Below are positions 24,214 to 32,201 of a stretch of 33,735 nucleotides of DNA, piece after piece. Below the pieces are notes generated by a model that was not told where the DNA came from, made no database searches, and worked only from the letters and a program-made list of their open reading frames with translations. The DNA comes from Methanomassiliicoccaceae archaeon UBA421 (GTDB lineage Archaea; Thermoplasmatota; Thermoplasmata; Methanomassiliicoccales; Methanomethylophilaceae): positions 243,347 through 277,081 of the forward strand of contig DAHB01000005.1 of the NCBI GenBank assembly GCA_002498365.1, written 5' to 3'. Both the position numbers and the translations under genes were made by a program. Position 1 is the first letter of the stretch; the number at the start of each line of letters is the position of its first letter.

Positions 24214-24525
24214 TCATCCGAAAAGGGCGCTGAGACCGGCTGCAGCCTCTTCCTCGCTGACTGCTTCCTCTTCCTCTTCTTCCTTCTCCTTTGCAGGTTC
24301 GTTGGAAGCGGCGGCGGGGGCGGCGGCGGCCGCGGGTGCGGCTGCTGCTACGGAGGCGTTAGCGATTGCCTCCTTTATATCGACCCCATCGAGAGAAGCG
24401 ATCAGAGCCTTGATCTTGGCTGCATTCGCCTCGACACCTGCGGCGCTGAGGATACCGGAGACCGCGTCTTCGGTAATGTCTTTGCCTGCAGAGTAGAGCA
24501 CCATTGCGCTGTAGATATACTCCAT
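24214..24525 (-). CDS. rpl12: Ribosomal protein P1 (L12)
   Basis: A 103-residue acidic stalk protein. It begins MEYIYSAMVLYSAGKDI, the conserved archaeal P1 start, has the dimerising helical domain to about residue 60, an Ala-rich hinge, a Glu run, and ends AAAGLSALFG, the universal C-terminal tail that recruits elongation factors. ATG at 24525 has AAGGAG nine bases upstream; the ATG three codons earlier sits directly on that site and is rejected. Last gene of L1-P0-P1. The C-terminal tail is nearly the same as that of P0, upstream. Confidence 0.97.
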   Translation of the reverse strand: MEYIYSAMVLYSAGKDITEDAVSGILSAAGVEANAAKIKALIASLDGVDIKEAIANASVAAAAPAAAAAPAAASNEPAKEKEEEEEEAVSEEEAAAGLSALFG

Positions 24526-24543
24526 ATTTTTCATCTCCTTAAT

Positions 24544-25557
24544 TTAGCCGAACAAGCTGAACATTCCGGAAGCCGCGTTATCCTCGGCCTCCTGTTCGCT
24601 GATCTCTTCGCTGTTCTCGTCCCCTTTCTCATCGGCTTTGCTGGGCTCTGCTGTTGCAGTCGGTACCGATGCGGCGGCGGCATTCAGCCTTGCGGTGATG
24701 CGTTCGTCCTGGTATCCTGCTGCCGAGGCTATGGCAAGCATCTGCCTGTCTGCCCTGGCCATGAGCGCTCCGATGTTGTCTTTGGTTGGGATTGCGGCTT
24801 CTACCGAGAGGGCCATCGCCTCCCTGTACGCCTTCGCGACAAGCGCTCCGATCGTCTGGTCTGTGACGTAGGCGATGTCGATCGCAAGTGCGCGTGCGTT
24901 GTAGATTGCCGCGGCGAACATTCCGTTATAGTAACCATCGGGTATAGCCAGTACGTCCCTGTGGTATACGACTCCGTCCTCGTAGGCGGCCCTGAGGTCC
25001 ATTCCTACGATCATCGGAAGTATTCCAAGCTTGGGTAGCATGACCGCGACCGGTCCGGAGATTGGTTCTCCTTGTTTGACCAGGGTCGTTTCCTTCTTGA
25101 TCACTATTTTTCCCGCGTCGATGGATGCGGGAAGGCCTATCTTCTGAAGTTCTCCGATGATCGGACCGGGGCCGAACGGAGTGGGCCCTTTCGGGACCAC
25201 TATGTCGATCGGTGCATCCTGACCCGCTTTCGCGGGGGCTGCGGTCATGGTCGCATCAAGCTGTTTGAAGAGCTTGAAGGGGTCCTTGTCGGTGGCTATA
25301 AGAGCGCACTGACCGTGGACCGCGTCCAAAAGTCCCTCCAGCCCGGGCTTCTTCTTCGCCGCCTCTTGGATGGCCAGGAACATAAGCTTGTTCTTGGTCA
25401 TCTTGAGGTACGCGTGACCCCTGAGCTGGGCCCTCATGCCCTGGATCTGCTGCCCGGCGATACCGTGCACGTCGACAACCGCGACGACAGGGTACTCGAG
25501 CATTCCTTCCACGAGCTTGTTCACCAGATCCTTCTTCCATGCTGCGACGTGTGCCAT
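24544..25557 (-). CDS. rplP0: Ribosomal protein P0 (L10)
   Basis: A 337-residue stalk base protein. The N-terminal rRNA-binding domain (MAHVAAWKKDLVNKLVEGML, VDVHGIAGQQIQGMRAQLRG) is followed by the archaeal insertion domain (PTPFGPGPIIGELQKIGLPA) and by helical spine segments that bind P1 dimers, then the charged hinge and tail MFSLFG. ATG at 25557 is preceded by GGAGGT at optimal spacing; the L1 stop lies twelve bases upstream. Confidence 0.97.
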   Translation of the reverse strand: MAHVAAWKKDLVNKLVEGMLEYPVVAVVDVHGIAGQQIQGMRAQLRGHAYLKMTKNKLMFLAIQEAAKKKPGLEGLLDAVHGQCALIATDKDPFKLFKQLDATMTAAPAKAGQDAPIDIVVPKGPTPFGPGPIIGELQKIGLPASIDAGKIVIKKETTLVKQGEPISGPVAVMLPKLGILPMIVGMDLRAAYEDGVVYHRDVLAIPDGYYNGMFAAAIYNARALAIDIAYVTDQTIGALVAKAYREAMALSVEAAIPTKDNIGALMARADRQMLAIASAAGYQDERITARLNAAAASVPTATAEPSKADEKGDENSEEISEQEAEDNAASGMFSLFG

Positions 25558-25568
25558 CTTAGACCTCC

Positions 25569-26207
25569 TCACATCACCTTCTCCGACGGTCCCATCGAGG
25601 TCTTTACGTAGGCGGACGCGATGTTGTGCTTACCTTTCTCAAGGCGGCCCTCGACGCGTCCCAGGATGACGTCGATGTTATCGGCGATGTCCTGAGCCTT
25701 CATATCGACCGTTCCGACGGGTACGTGGAAGGTCTTTCTGTCTTTCGTTCTGATGGTCGCAGTCCTGCGGAGCTGGTCGATCATCACGGTCGGGTCTGCA
25801 CCCGGCGCGATGGGCTTCGGCATCTTTCCGCGCGGGCCGAGAACGGTACCCAATCTCTTACCGACGACCGCCATCAACGGCGCTTCGGCGATGAAGTAAT
25901 CGATACTGTTCGCGACCTTCTTGGCCTGCTTCTTGTCGTCTGCGAGGGCTCCGAGTTCGTCGGGGCTGATCACAAGATCGGCAACGTCTTTGGCTTTCAA
26001 GGCTAGTTCGCCGCCACCAATAACACAGATCTTGAGGATCTTCCCGCGGCCGGCCGGAAGGACGATGTCCTCCTGGATACGGTTCTTCGGGATAGAAAGG
26101 TCAACATCTCTGAGATTGATGGCCAACTCAACCGTTTCGACAAAATTGCGCTTCTTTGCACTCTCGAGTGCCTTCTGCACAGCTGTTACGGTTGGTTTTT
26201 CTGCCAA
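25569..26207 (-). CDS. rpl1: Ribosomal protein L1
   Basis: A 212-residue L1, the mobile stalk protein near the E site. Segments IVLPAGRGK, GKRLGTVLGPRGKMPKP (the RNA-binding signature) and MKAQDIADNIDVILGRVEGRL are typical. The start is TTG at 26207 with AAGGAGG seven bases upstream. Archaeal L1 is known to repress its own L1-P0-P1 message by binding a structure close to the start of its coding region; a perfect hairpin GCACT-CGAG-AGTGC (26158-26171) lies 36-50 bases after the start and is a candidate, not proven. First gene of the operon, with its own TATA box. Confidence 0.97.
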   Translation of the reverse strand: MAEKPTVTAVQKALESAKKRNFVETVELAINLRDVDLSIPKNRIQEDIVLPAGRGKILKICVIGGGELALKAKDVADLVISPDELGALADDKKQAKKVANSIDYFIAEAPLMAVVGKRLGTVLGPRGKMPKPIAPGADPTVMIDQLRRTATIRTKDRKTFHVPVGTVDMKAQDIADNIDVILGRVEGRLEKGKHNIASAYVKTSMGPSEKVM

Positions 26208-26274
26208 TACAATTCCTCCTTGTAGTAATAGCGGGCTGGTACCCTCCTACAAGCAGTTTGGCTAATCTATGACC

Positions 26275-26284
26275 TGTATATAAG
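26275..26284 (-). promoter_or_regulatory. TATA box of the L1-P0-P1 operon
   Basis: Minus strand CTTATATACA lies about 70 bp before the L1 start, implying a leader of roughly 45 bases. Its presence shows the operon does not rely on read-through from L11 across the flippase gene. Confidence 0.65.
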
Positions 26285-26295
26285 TTTTCTTGATG

Positions 26296-27783
26296 TCAGC
26301 GCAGTTCGTCGTCCAAACTGTCCTTGATCTGCTTGAGATTGATGGCATTCATGAAGAAGCTTATGTCGGAACGCAGCAGCTCCCGCAGGGCCGTCAGGCA
26401 CGCCGCGTAGACCAGCAGGCCCAGCAACGACACGGAGGCCACCTCCAACAATCCTGTTATTTCGAAGGCCGTGTCCACGGCCACAAGGACCGCCGCCGTC
26501 ACGGCCAGGGAGAGAAGGTGCTTCCATATGTTCTTGTAAGGCCTTATACCGGTGGCGCGTCTGACGTAGTACAAGAGGACTACCGTCAGCACGACGTATC
26601 CGATGGCCAGGGAAATGGCGGCACCCACTCCGTACAGGCCGTCCCAGGGCAGTATGCCCGTGTTCGGGATCAAGAGCACGAACATGGACGCGACCACCGC
26701 GGCGTACACAATGGAGGCCTTGGTGTATAGCGCGGCCCTGTTGGAAGCATAAAGCACCTGGGTCAGGGTCCCGGCCAGGACCCTCAGGGTCATCGTGACC
26801 GACAGTATCGAAAGTATGGTCCCGGCCTTGGAGTATCCCGCACCGAACAGGACGCCGCCGATCTCCTCTCCGAATACCATCAGGACCACCATGACCGGGA
26901 AGAGGAACATCATGAGATACTTCTGGGACATCCATATCAGGCCCTCCATCTTCGAAGGCGTCCTGACCGTTTCGGGTTTGGAGAGCTGCGGAAGGATGAC
27001 GTTGTTCAGAGAGCCGCCCAGAGAGATGAAGACGAAGGCCACTCCCATCGCCGCGGTGTAATAGCCCACTTCGAGAGTGCTTCCCGACAGCCCGATCATG
27101 ACCTTGTCCACGAAATCGAGCACAGTCAGGAACAGAGAGGATATTATCAGGGGCGCGGCGAAGCTCAGGTATTCGCGGAACATCGTGGGGCGGACCAGAC
27201 GTATCTTCAGATTCCGGGCGAGGACCAGCGCCACAGACGCCGAGGCCACTATCCCGATCATGTAAGCGGAGCTCAGGACGGCCGCCGACACCTGCATGAG
27301 CGCCAGCGATATCAGTATCGCGGACCTGATTATCGCGTCGGCCATGTTGACTATCGAGCTTTTACCGCTTTCCAGGCGCCCGTCGAACGTGGCGGTAAGG
27401 GCGTTCTGTATGTCCCAGATGGCGTAATATGCGACGAATATCAGAACGACGGTGGCCAGACCCCTGTCTATCGTCCCGTCGTATATTCCCACGGCAAGGG
27501 ATACTATGGTCAGAACGACCATCAGCGACGTCAGCGAGATCCGGATGGCCAGATATGTGGAGAAGCACTTGTCCTGGTTCCTGCCCGATGCTATGAAACG
27601 TATGTGCGCGGTCTCGAAACCGAGGCCGACCACGGCGTTGAACATGGCCACGAACGCCCAGCCCCACATCATGGACCCGTATTCCAGGCCCACGTAGCGG
27701 GTCATGAACATCAGGGAAAGGAAGGATGCGACGGCGGAAACGACGTTGGAAACGACCTTCATCATGTATTTGTGTACGAGCAT
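26296..27783 (-). CDS. Wzx/MOP-superfamily polysaccharide flippase
   Basis: A 495-residue integral membrane protein with about 12-14 hydrophobic helices. The N-terminal segment NVVSAVASFLSLMFMTRYVG-LEYG and PLIISSLFLTVLDFVDKVMI are characteristic of the Wzx/RfbX branch of the multidrug/oligosaccharidyl-lipid/polysaccharide exporters, which flip lipid-linked glycans across the membrane. It lies on the same strand between the L11 and L1 genes, an unusual site. A hairpin terminator stands before it and TTATAC lies close to its ATG, so it probably has its own, nearly leaderless, transcript. Likely works with the surface-glycan genes at the left of the window or with N-glycosylation. Confidence 0.88.
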   Translation of the reverse strand: MLVHKYMMKVVSNVVSAVASFLSLMFMTRYVGLEYGSMMWGWAFVAMFNAVVGLGFETAHIRFIASGRNQDKCFSTYLAIRISLTSLMVVLTIVSLAVGIYDGTIDRGLATVVLIFVAYYAIWDIQNALTATFDGRLESGKSSIVNMADAIIRSAILISLALMQVSAAVLSSAYMIGIVASASVALVLARNLKIRLVRPTMFREYLSFAAPLIISSLFLTVLDFVDKVMIGLSGSTLEVGYYTAAMGVAFVFISLGGSLNNVILPQLSKPETVRTPSKMEGLIWMSQKYLMMFLFPVMVVLMVFGEEIGGVLFGAGYSKAGTILSILSVTMTLRVLAGTLTQVLYASNRAALYTKASIVYAAVVASMFVLLIPNTGILPWDGLYGVGAAISLAIGYVVLTVVLLYYVRRATGIRPYKNIWKHLLSLAVTAAVLVAVDTAFEITGLLEVASVSLLGLLVYAACLTALRELLRSDISFFMNAINLKQIKDSLDDELR

Positions 27784-27809
27784 GGCTCCGCCCTCGCCGG
27801 TGCGTATAA

Positions 27810-27830
27810 GAAGGGGGCAGTGCCCCCTTC
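27810..27830 (-). terminator. Perfect hairpin after L11
   Basis: GAAGGGGGCA and TGCCCCCTTC are perfect complements around a single G, realistically an 8-9 bp stem with a short loop, nine bases beyond the L11 stop. It is followed on the minus strand by CTTATAC rather than a T run, which may instead be the flippase promoter. Confidence 0.6.
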
Positions 27831-27838
27831 AATGGTTT

Positions 27839-28309
27839 TCAGAACTTGTCGTCGTAAAGGCCGGCCTTGACGTCCTTCTGGAACGTCTTTCCGTCCTTTC
27901 CGTCGATGGTTACGCCGACGGAGATGCAGTTCCCTGCGACCTCCATCACGCGGGCCTTGTGGTCCGCGCCGAGAAGGTCGTCGTGCTTCATGTCGGCGAT
28001 CTTCTTCGCCTGGTCGAGGGTGAGGTTGCCCACCTTCTCGGTCCTGGCGTTGTGCGCCCCGCTGGCGACGCCCAGCTCAGACTTTATGAGCGCGGACATC
28101 GGTGGGGTCCCTACCTTTATGTCGAACGACTTATCGTCGTTGATCAGTATCTTCACGGGGACTTTCATTCCCGAGAAGGCTTTCGTTTTCTCGTTGATCT
28201 TTGCGATAACCTGGCCGATGTTGACCCCTTTCGGCCCCAGTGCGGGGCCGAGAGGAGGTCCTGCGGAGGCCCTGCCCCCGTCAATCAATGCCTCAACAGT
28301 ATCTACCAT
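27839..28309 (-). CDS. rpl11: Ribosomal protein L11
   Basis: A 156-residue L11, the GTPase-centre protein. It starts MVDTVEALIDGGRASAGPPL, then GPALGPKGVNIGQVIAKIN, the conserved N-terminal proline-rich domain; the C-terminal 23S-rRNA-binding domain contains TPPMSALIKSELGVASG. ATG at 28309 lies three bases after the Spt5 stop, with GGAGAG upstream. Third gene of secE-spt5-rpl11. Confidence 0.97.
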   Translation of the reverse strand: MVDTVEALIDGGRASAGPPLGPALGPKGVNIGQVIAKINEKTKAFSGMKVPVKILINDDKSFDIKVGTPPMSALIKSELGVASGAHNARTEKVGNLTLDQAKKIADMKHDDLLGADHKARVMEVAGNCISVGVTIDGKDGKTFQKDVKAGLYDDKF

Positions 28310-28312
28310 TGT

Positions 28313-29140
28313 TCATCTCTCCTTGTCTATGACTCTAACGCTGTCGCCTTTCACCGTCACGGGGATCGGGACCATGGCCTCGATCAGCTCGACGGTGATC
28401 TCTTCTTTACCTTCATCTATGTGCTGAACCCTTGCCTTCTCGCCCTTGAACGGTCCGTTCACCAGTTCGACGATGTCGCCTTCGGTGATGCCGACGACCG
28501 CCGACACGGGCGTGAGGTAGTGATTGATCTCATCCAAAGATGTCTCTCCGGGAATGAACGAGTACGCCTTCCTGATATCCCTGATCTTCTCGCGGAGACG
28601 GTCGGTGTTCATGCCTTCCACGAACACGTATCCCCTGAGACCGGCCGGGCTCAGAATTGCGTATATGTCCTTCTCGCCCAGGTTCGCCTTGGCCGCCAGG
28701 CTGTCTGCGGCCGACCTCTCCTGGTCCATCTGTGTCTTGAGTATCATAACCGACTGGATCGCAGAGGCGTTGAACTCCATCGAGTCCCTCGCCCCTCCGC
28801 ATTCGGCTTTGACTGTGATAGCGACCTCGTCGCCGTACCTGGCCCCTTTGGGGCATTCCGCATGGAGGACAAGCTCCTTGTCCCTCTTGCCGGGCACCTC
28901 GACCGCAATGTCGTTCCTGCTGCGGTAGCTGCTCCACAGCTCCGCGCCCGTGGCGTCGGTGACAGTGAGTATCCAGTCGGGCGCCGTCTCGGCGTCCGGG
29001 CCCGCGACCTCGGAAAAGGTTAGCTTGGCCTCCGCCGCGTCGCCGGACAGCGAAAACTGCCAGCTTACGGTCTCGCCTGCACGGGCCTTTTTGACATCGC
29101 TAACACCGGAAAGGCATGGACCTGAGTACTGATCTGACAT
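28313..29140 (-). CDS. spt5: Transcription elongation factor Spt5 with extra N-terminal domain
   Basis: A 275-residue protein whose C-terminal 145 residues are archaeal Spt5/NusG: an NGN domain from about residue 130 (VMILKTQMDQERSAADSL, LRGYVFVEG) to 213, and a KOW domain at 218-255 (EGDIVELVNGPFKGEKARVQ). Archaeal Spt5 is usually about 150 residues. Here residues 1-125 form an added region rich in predicted beta strands (AGETVSWQFSLSG, DWILTVTDATGAELWSSY, ELVLHAECP, GDEVAITVKAE) resembling an immunoglobulin/CARDB-like sandwich. The start at 29140 is supported by AGGAGAA eight bases upstream, so the extension is genuinely translated. Its job is unknown. Confidence 0.92.
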   Translation of the reverse strand: MSDQYSGPCLSGVSDVKKARAGETVSWQFSLSGDAAEAKLTFSEVAGPDAETAPDWILTVTDATGAELWSSYRSRNDIAVEVPGKRDKELVLHAECPKGARYGDEVAITVKAECGGARDSMEFNASAIQSVMILKTQMDQERSAADSLAAKANLGEKDIYAILSPAGLRGYVFVEGMNTDRLREKIRDIRKAYSFIPGETSLDEINHYLTPVSAVVGITEGDIVELVNGPFKGEKARVQHIDEGKEEITVELIEAMVPIPVTVKGDSVRVIDKER

Positions 29141-29157
29141 TGTTATTCTCCTAATTT

Positions 29158-29373
29158 TCAGAAGTATGCCGGAAGATACGTCATGAGCCACATTATAGCG
29201 AACCCGACGGCCCCCAGAAGGACTATTCCCAGAGCTGTGACCCACACAGTCTTCCTGTATTCGTCCCTGGAGGGGGTGCGGGCCATCTTCATTATCCTGG
29301 AGTATCTGCCGAAACCCAGCCCGGACTGTCTGGTCTCCTGTCCTTCGTCCGACGGGGCGGTGTTATCAGCCAT
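29158..29373 (-). CDS. secE: Preprotein translocase subunit SecE (Sec61 gamma)
   Basis: A 71-residue single-pass membrane protein: a short N-terminal part, the amphipathic segment SRIMKMARTPSRDEYRKTV that is diagnostic for archaeal SecE, and one hydrophobic helix (VTALGIVLLGAVGFAIMWLM). It clamps SecY in the protein-conducting channel. It precedes spt5 by 17 bp, the usual archaeal order. Confidence 0.95.
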   Translation of the reverse strand: MADNTAPSDEGQETRQSGLGFGRYSRIMKMARTPSRDEYRKTVWVTALGIVLLGAVGFAIMWLMTYLPAYF

Positions 29374-29584
29374 GTTCTTTCCTTCTTCCGCCCTACGCGG
29401 GGCGGCGCATACTTTGCTCGCTATCGCTGAAGATAACGACCGAAGATAAGCCTTAAAGATAGGTTGCTACTATAAACATTTCGGTTGTTTCCCCGTCTCC
29501 CGCGGCGCGGAAGGATAACGGCTATGTATCCGACATGCCTTTATAGTGGTTCTATGTTCGGGTTTCATCCAGAGGTATTGACCC

Positions 29585-29749
29585 ATGGAAGAAGAACTGT
29601 GTAACGTAGTGTTCGTCAAGGAGAACAACGATTTCGTCGCCAGAATCCAGAGCGATCTCGGCGGGCTCAGGGAATACAAGGCTCCCAGCTTTGAAGAGGT
29701 CCTCGAGCAGGTCGTCATCGATCTCCAGGAAGAGTTCGAATCCTTCTGA
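29585..29749 (+). CDS. Small conserved archaeal protein (54 residues)
   Basis: A 54-residue acidic protein (MEEELCNVVFVKENNDFVAR... ending LQEEFESF) with a strand-strand-helix look: VVFVKENNDFVARI, then GGLREYK, then an acidic helix. I recall similar short archaeal proteins of unknown function but cannot name a family. A TATA-like CCTTTATAG lies about 45 bp upstream, and the UPF0147 gene begins 16 bases after the stop, so the two form a unit. Divergent from secE. Confidence 0.7.
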   Translation: MEEELCNVVFVKENNDFVARIQSDLGGLREYKAPSFEEVLEQVVIDLQEEFESF

Positions 29750-29765
29750 TATCAGAGGTGTAATT

Positions 29766-30026
29766 ATGGCTAGCAAGATAAAAAACATAACCGACGTGCT
29801 GGACTTCTTGGCCGGCGATGACTCCATTCCCAAGAACATCAGGAGGGGCGCTTCGGATGCGAAGGCCAGGCTCCTGGACGAAAAGGATGCCATGGACGTG
29901 CGCGCCACCAGCGCGATGATGATACTGGACGACCTGGCAAACGACAACAACACCCCGCTTCACGCAAGGACCCTCATCTGGAAGGCCACGAGCGAACTCG
30001 AGGGGCTAGCGGCCGGCTCGAGATAA
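29766..30026 (+). CDS. UPF0147 family protein
   Basis: An 86-residue helical protein matching UPF0147: SIPKNIRRGASDAKARLLD, DVRATSAMMILDDLANDNNT, PLHARTLIWKATSELEGL. The family is widespread in Euryarchaeota and uncharacterised. ATG at 29766 is preferred because AGAGGTG precedes it and the family starts here; the frame is open further upstream inside the 54-residue gene. Converges with guaAA, five bases between the stops. Confidence 0.9.
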   Translation: MASKIKNITDVLDFLAGDDSIPKNIRRGASDAKARLLDEKDAMDVRATSAMMILDDLANDNNTPLHARTLIWKATSELEGLAAGSR

Positions 30027-30031
30027 ACGTA

Positions 30032-30604
30032 TTACCCTTTTCTGTGACGGGAAGCTATCCCGAGGAAATTACGGAACATTTCAGGACCATACTGGGTGTT
30101 CTCCACCTCGGGATGGAACTGGACGCCGAATATCGGACGGTCCCTGCACCTCACGGCTTCGACCCTGCAGCGCGCGGACGACGCGGTGACGTCGAAACCT
30201 TCCGGCACCGTCTTCACCTCGTCGTTGTGGGACGCCCACACCTCGATCGTGGAGGGGATGCCCCGGAAAATATCGTCGTGGGACGTTACGGTCAGCTCCA
30301 CCGCCCCGTATTCGGGGTCCTCTCCGGGCCCCAGCGTCCCTCCGAAATGCTCGGAGAGGAACTGCATCCCGGCACATATCCCGAATATGGGGACGTCCAT
30401 CTCAAGATAGTCCGAGTTCCGTCCCATCCTCTCCGCGTCGCTGGCGACGCTGGGGGCGCCGCCCGACAGCACCAGCGCGTCCGCGTCGGCGATGTCTTCC
30501 GGAGGAGTGTCGTTCCTGACTATCCTTGCGTCCGCCATGTCCCTGAGGACGCGCCATTCCCGGTGGGTCCACTGCCCTCCGTTGTCTATGATATAGACCT
30601 TCAC
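30032..30604 (-). CDS. guaAA: GMP synthase, glutamine amidotransferase subunit A
   Basis: A 190-residue class I glutamine amidotransferase that supplies ammonia for GMP synthesis; archaea encode it apart from the ATP pyrophosphatase subunit. The N-terminus VYIIDNGGQWTHREWR, the nucleophile Cys in FGICAGMQFLSEHFGG and the His-Glu pair in FGVQFHPEVENT complete the triad. The start is GTG at 30604; a perfect hairpin (CGGATG-CT-CATCCG, 30604-30617) abuts it, and TTTTTATA at about 30630 is a likely TATA box, giving a very short leader. It is 104 bp from guaAB. Confidence 0.95.
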   Translation of the reverse strand: MKVYIIDNGGQWTHREWRVLRDMADARIVRNDTPPEDIADADALVLSGGAPSVASDAERMGRNSDYLEMDVPIFGICAGMQFLSEHFGGTLGPGEDPEYGAVELTVTSHDDIFRGIPSTIEVWASHNDEVKTVPEGFDVTASSARCRVEAVRCRDRPIFGVQFHPEVENTQYGPEMFRNFLGIASRHRKG

Positions 30605-30653
30605 GGATGCTCATCCGCAGGTATCGTATAAAAAATCCTTACCCGCACGTCGT

Positions 30654-30691
30654 CGGGAGCGACCGTCCGGAGGCACGGCCGGACGCTCCCG
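30654..30691 (-). terminator. Hairpin between guaAB and guaAA
   Basis: CGGGAGC(G) at 30654 pairs with GCTCCCG ending at 30691, and GTCCGG (30665) pairs with CCGGAC (30679), making a long GC stem with a small bulge. It lies just beyond the guaAB stop on the minus strand; a T run occurs about 25 bases further. Confidence 0.6.
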
Positions 30692-30708
30692 TTTACCGGT
30701 ATGCCCTT

Positions 30709-31656
30709 TCACTCCCATTCGATGGTCGCCGGAGGCTTGTCGGTGATGTCGTACACCACACGGTTCACCTCGTCCTTCATCCTGCTGGTTATGCGCTGGG
30801 ATATCGAGTTCAGAACCGAGAGGGGTATATCGCTGTGGGCGGCCGTCATGCCGTCGATGGATTCCACCGCGCGGACTGCTATCGTCCTACCGTATGCGCG
30901 CCTGTCGCCCTGCACCCCCACCGACCTGGCGGGAAGCAGCACCGCAAAATACTGCCAAGGGACCTTCATCTTGCCCGCCTCGGCGGCCTTCCTTATCTCG
31001 TCCTCCACGATGAAGCACGCCTCGCGGACCACGGCTATGTTCTCCGGCGTTACCTCGGCGAGGCATCTGACCGCGAGGCCCGGACCGGGGAACGGCTGCC
31101 TCTCCGAGGACTTGATGCCGAGCTTTCTCGCGACCTGCCTGACCTCGTCCTTGTAGAGGTCCCTGAGGGGCTCCACGAGCGTCATGTCCATGTCCTTAGG
31201 GAGCCCTCCCACGTTGTGGTGGGACTTGATCGTGTCCCTCACTCCGTCACCGGACTCTATCCAGTCCGGCGCTATCGTGCCCTGCACGAGGTACTTCGCA
31301 CCGAACTCCTTCGCCTCCCTTTCGAAGATGCGGATGAACTTCTCGCCGATGGCCTTCCTCTTCTGCTCCGGTTCGGTGATACCTTTCAAGGCGTCGAAAT
31401 ACTCTTTCGATGCGTCCACGGACTTGAAGTTGATGCCTGTGTCGCTGAACATCGCCTCCACCTCCTCGGCCTCGCCTTTGCGCATTAGGCCCGTGTCCAC
31501 GAACACGGCGAGCAGCCTGTCGCCCATGGCCCTTCCGGCTATGACGGCGGATACTGAGCTGTCCACTCCTCCGGAGCAGGCTATGATCGCTCTGCCCTGG
31601 GTCTTCTCCTTCACCGAGGCTATAGCCTCCTGTATGAACTTGTCGGCATCAAACAC
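30709..31656 (-). CDS. guaAB: GMP synthase, ATP pyrophosphatase subunit B
   Basis: A 315-residue enzyme that adenylates XMP and accepts ammonia from GuaAA to give GMP. The PP-loop SGGVDSSV is present near residue 28, with VFVDTGLMRKGE, GTIAPDWIESG, SHHNVGGLP, and the C-terminal dimerisation domain RQPFPGPGLAVRCLAE ending IEWE as usual. GTG at 31656 is chosen because GGAGGTG lies eight bases upstream; it overlaps the purE stop by eight bases. Operon purE-guaAB, both purine genes. Confidence 0.95.
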   Translation of the reverse strand: MFDADKFIQEAIASVKEKTQGRAIIACSGGVDSSVSAVIAGRAMGDRLLAVFVDTGLMRKGEAEEVEAMFSDTGINFKSVDASKEYFDALKGITEPEQKRKAIGEKFIRIFEREAKEFGAKYLVQGTIAPDWIESGDGVRDTIKSHHNVGGLPKDMDMTLVEPLRDLYKDEVRQVARKLGIKSSERQPFPGPGLAVRCLAEVTPENIAVVREACFIVEDEIRKAAEAGKMKVPWQYFAVLLPARSVGVQGDRRAYGRTIAVRAVESIDGMTAAHSDIPLSVLNSISQRITSRMKDEVNRVVYDITDKPPATIEWE

Positions 31657-32122
31657 CGGCGAGCACCTCCTCAGAATCCTTTTCGACCTTCTCGGCCTGC
31701 TGTTCCCTGTAACGGAGTAGCTCGGCGGCCAGCCTCTCATCGGAAACAGCGAGCATCTCAGCGGCCAAAATGGCCGCGTTATCGCCGCGGTCGAGCCCCA
31801 CGGCCGCCACGGGCACCCCGGCGGGCATCTGCACCACGGAAAGCAGGGAATCCATGTTGAGCTTTCCGCTGACCGGCACGCCGATCACCGGCTTCGTTGT
31901 GAACGAAGCGACCACCCCTGGAAGGGCGGCGGACAGCCCGGCGATGGCTATGAACACGCTGGCATCCGACCCCTTCACCAGGTCCTCGACCCTCTTGGGG
32001 GTCCTGTGCGCCGAAGCCACGCTTATTTCGAAAGTGATGGAGAATTCCCCGAGGATGCTGATCGCCCTGTCTGCCACCGGGAGATCGCTTTTGCTCCCGA
32101 GGATGATGGATACTTTTGGCAT
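31649..32122 (-). CDS. purE: N5-carboxyaminoimidazole ribonucleotide mutase / AIR carboxylase
   Basis: A 157-residue PurE acting on (carboxy)aminoimidazole ribonucleotide in purine synthesis. Signature segments: MPKVSIILGSKSDLPVADRA, SVASAHRTPKRVEDL (catalytic His), FIAIAGLSAALPGVVASFT, VIGVPVSGKLNMDSL and MPAGVPVAAVG. ATG at 32122 fits the family; in-frame GTGs three and four codons upstream are alternatives. Without a PurK in the window it is not possible to say whether it is the class I mutase or the class II carboxylase. Confidence 0.94.
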   Translation of the reverse strand: MPKVSIILGSKSDLPVADRAISILGEFSITFEISVASAHRTPKRVEDLVKGSDASVFIAIAGLSAALPGVVASFTTKPVIGVPVSGKLNMDSLLSVVQMPAGVPVAAVGLDRGDNAAILAAEMLAVSDERLAAELLRYREQQAEKVEKDSEEVLAGV

Positions 32123-32151
32123 GACCACGGTCACATGATAAAAGAATAAAA

Positions 32152-32201
32152 ACCCACCGAGAAGGCGGGTAAAGGATTTGAGGTCCCCGGAATACCGGGG
32201 A
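32152..32201 (-). terminator. Two tandem hairpins after the small membrane protein gene
   Basis: TCCCCGG-AATA-CCGGGGA (32184-32201) begins right after the stop codon, and ACCCACC...GGCGGGT (32152-32170) follows, ending on the minus strand in TTTTTATTC. The second is a classic stem plus T run. Together they insulate purE, which lies 30 bp further on. Confidence 0.75.

Noticed and set aside
27704..29023. 439-codon plus-strand frame
   Set aside because: Antisense across flippase, L11 and Spt5; no start signals or recognisable domains.
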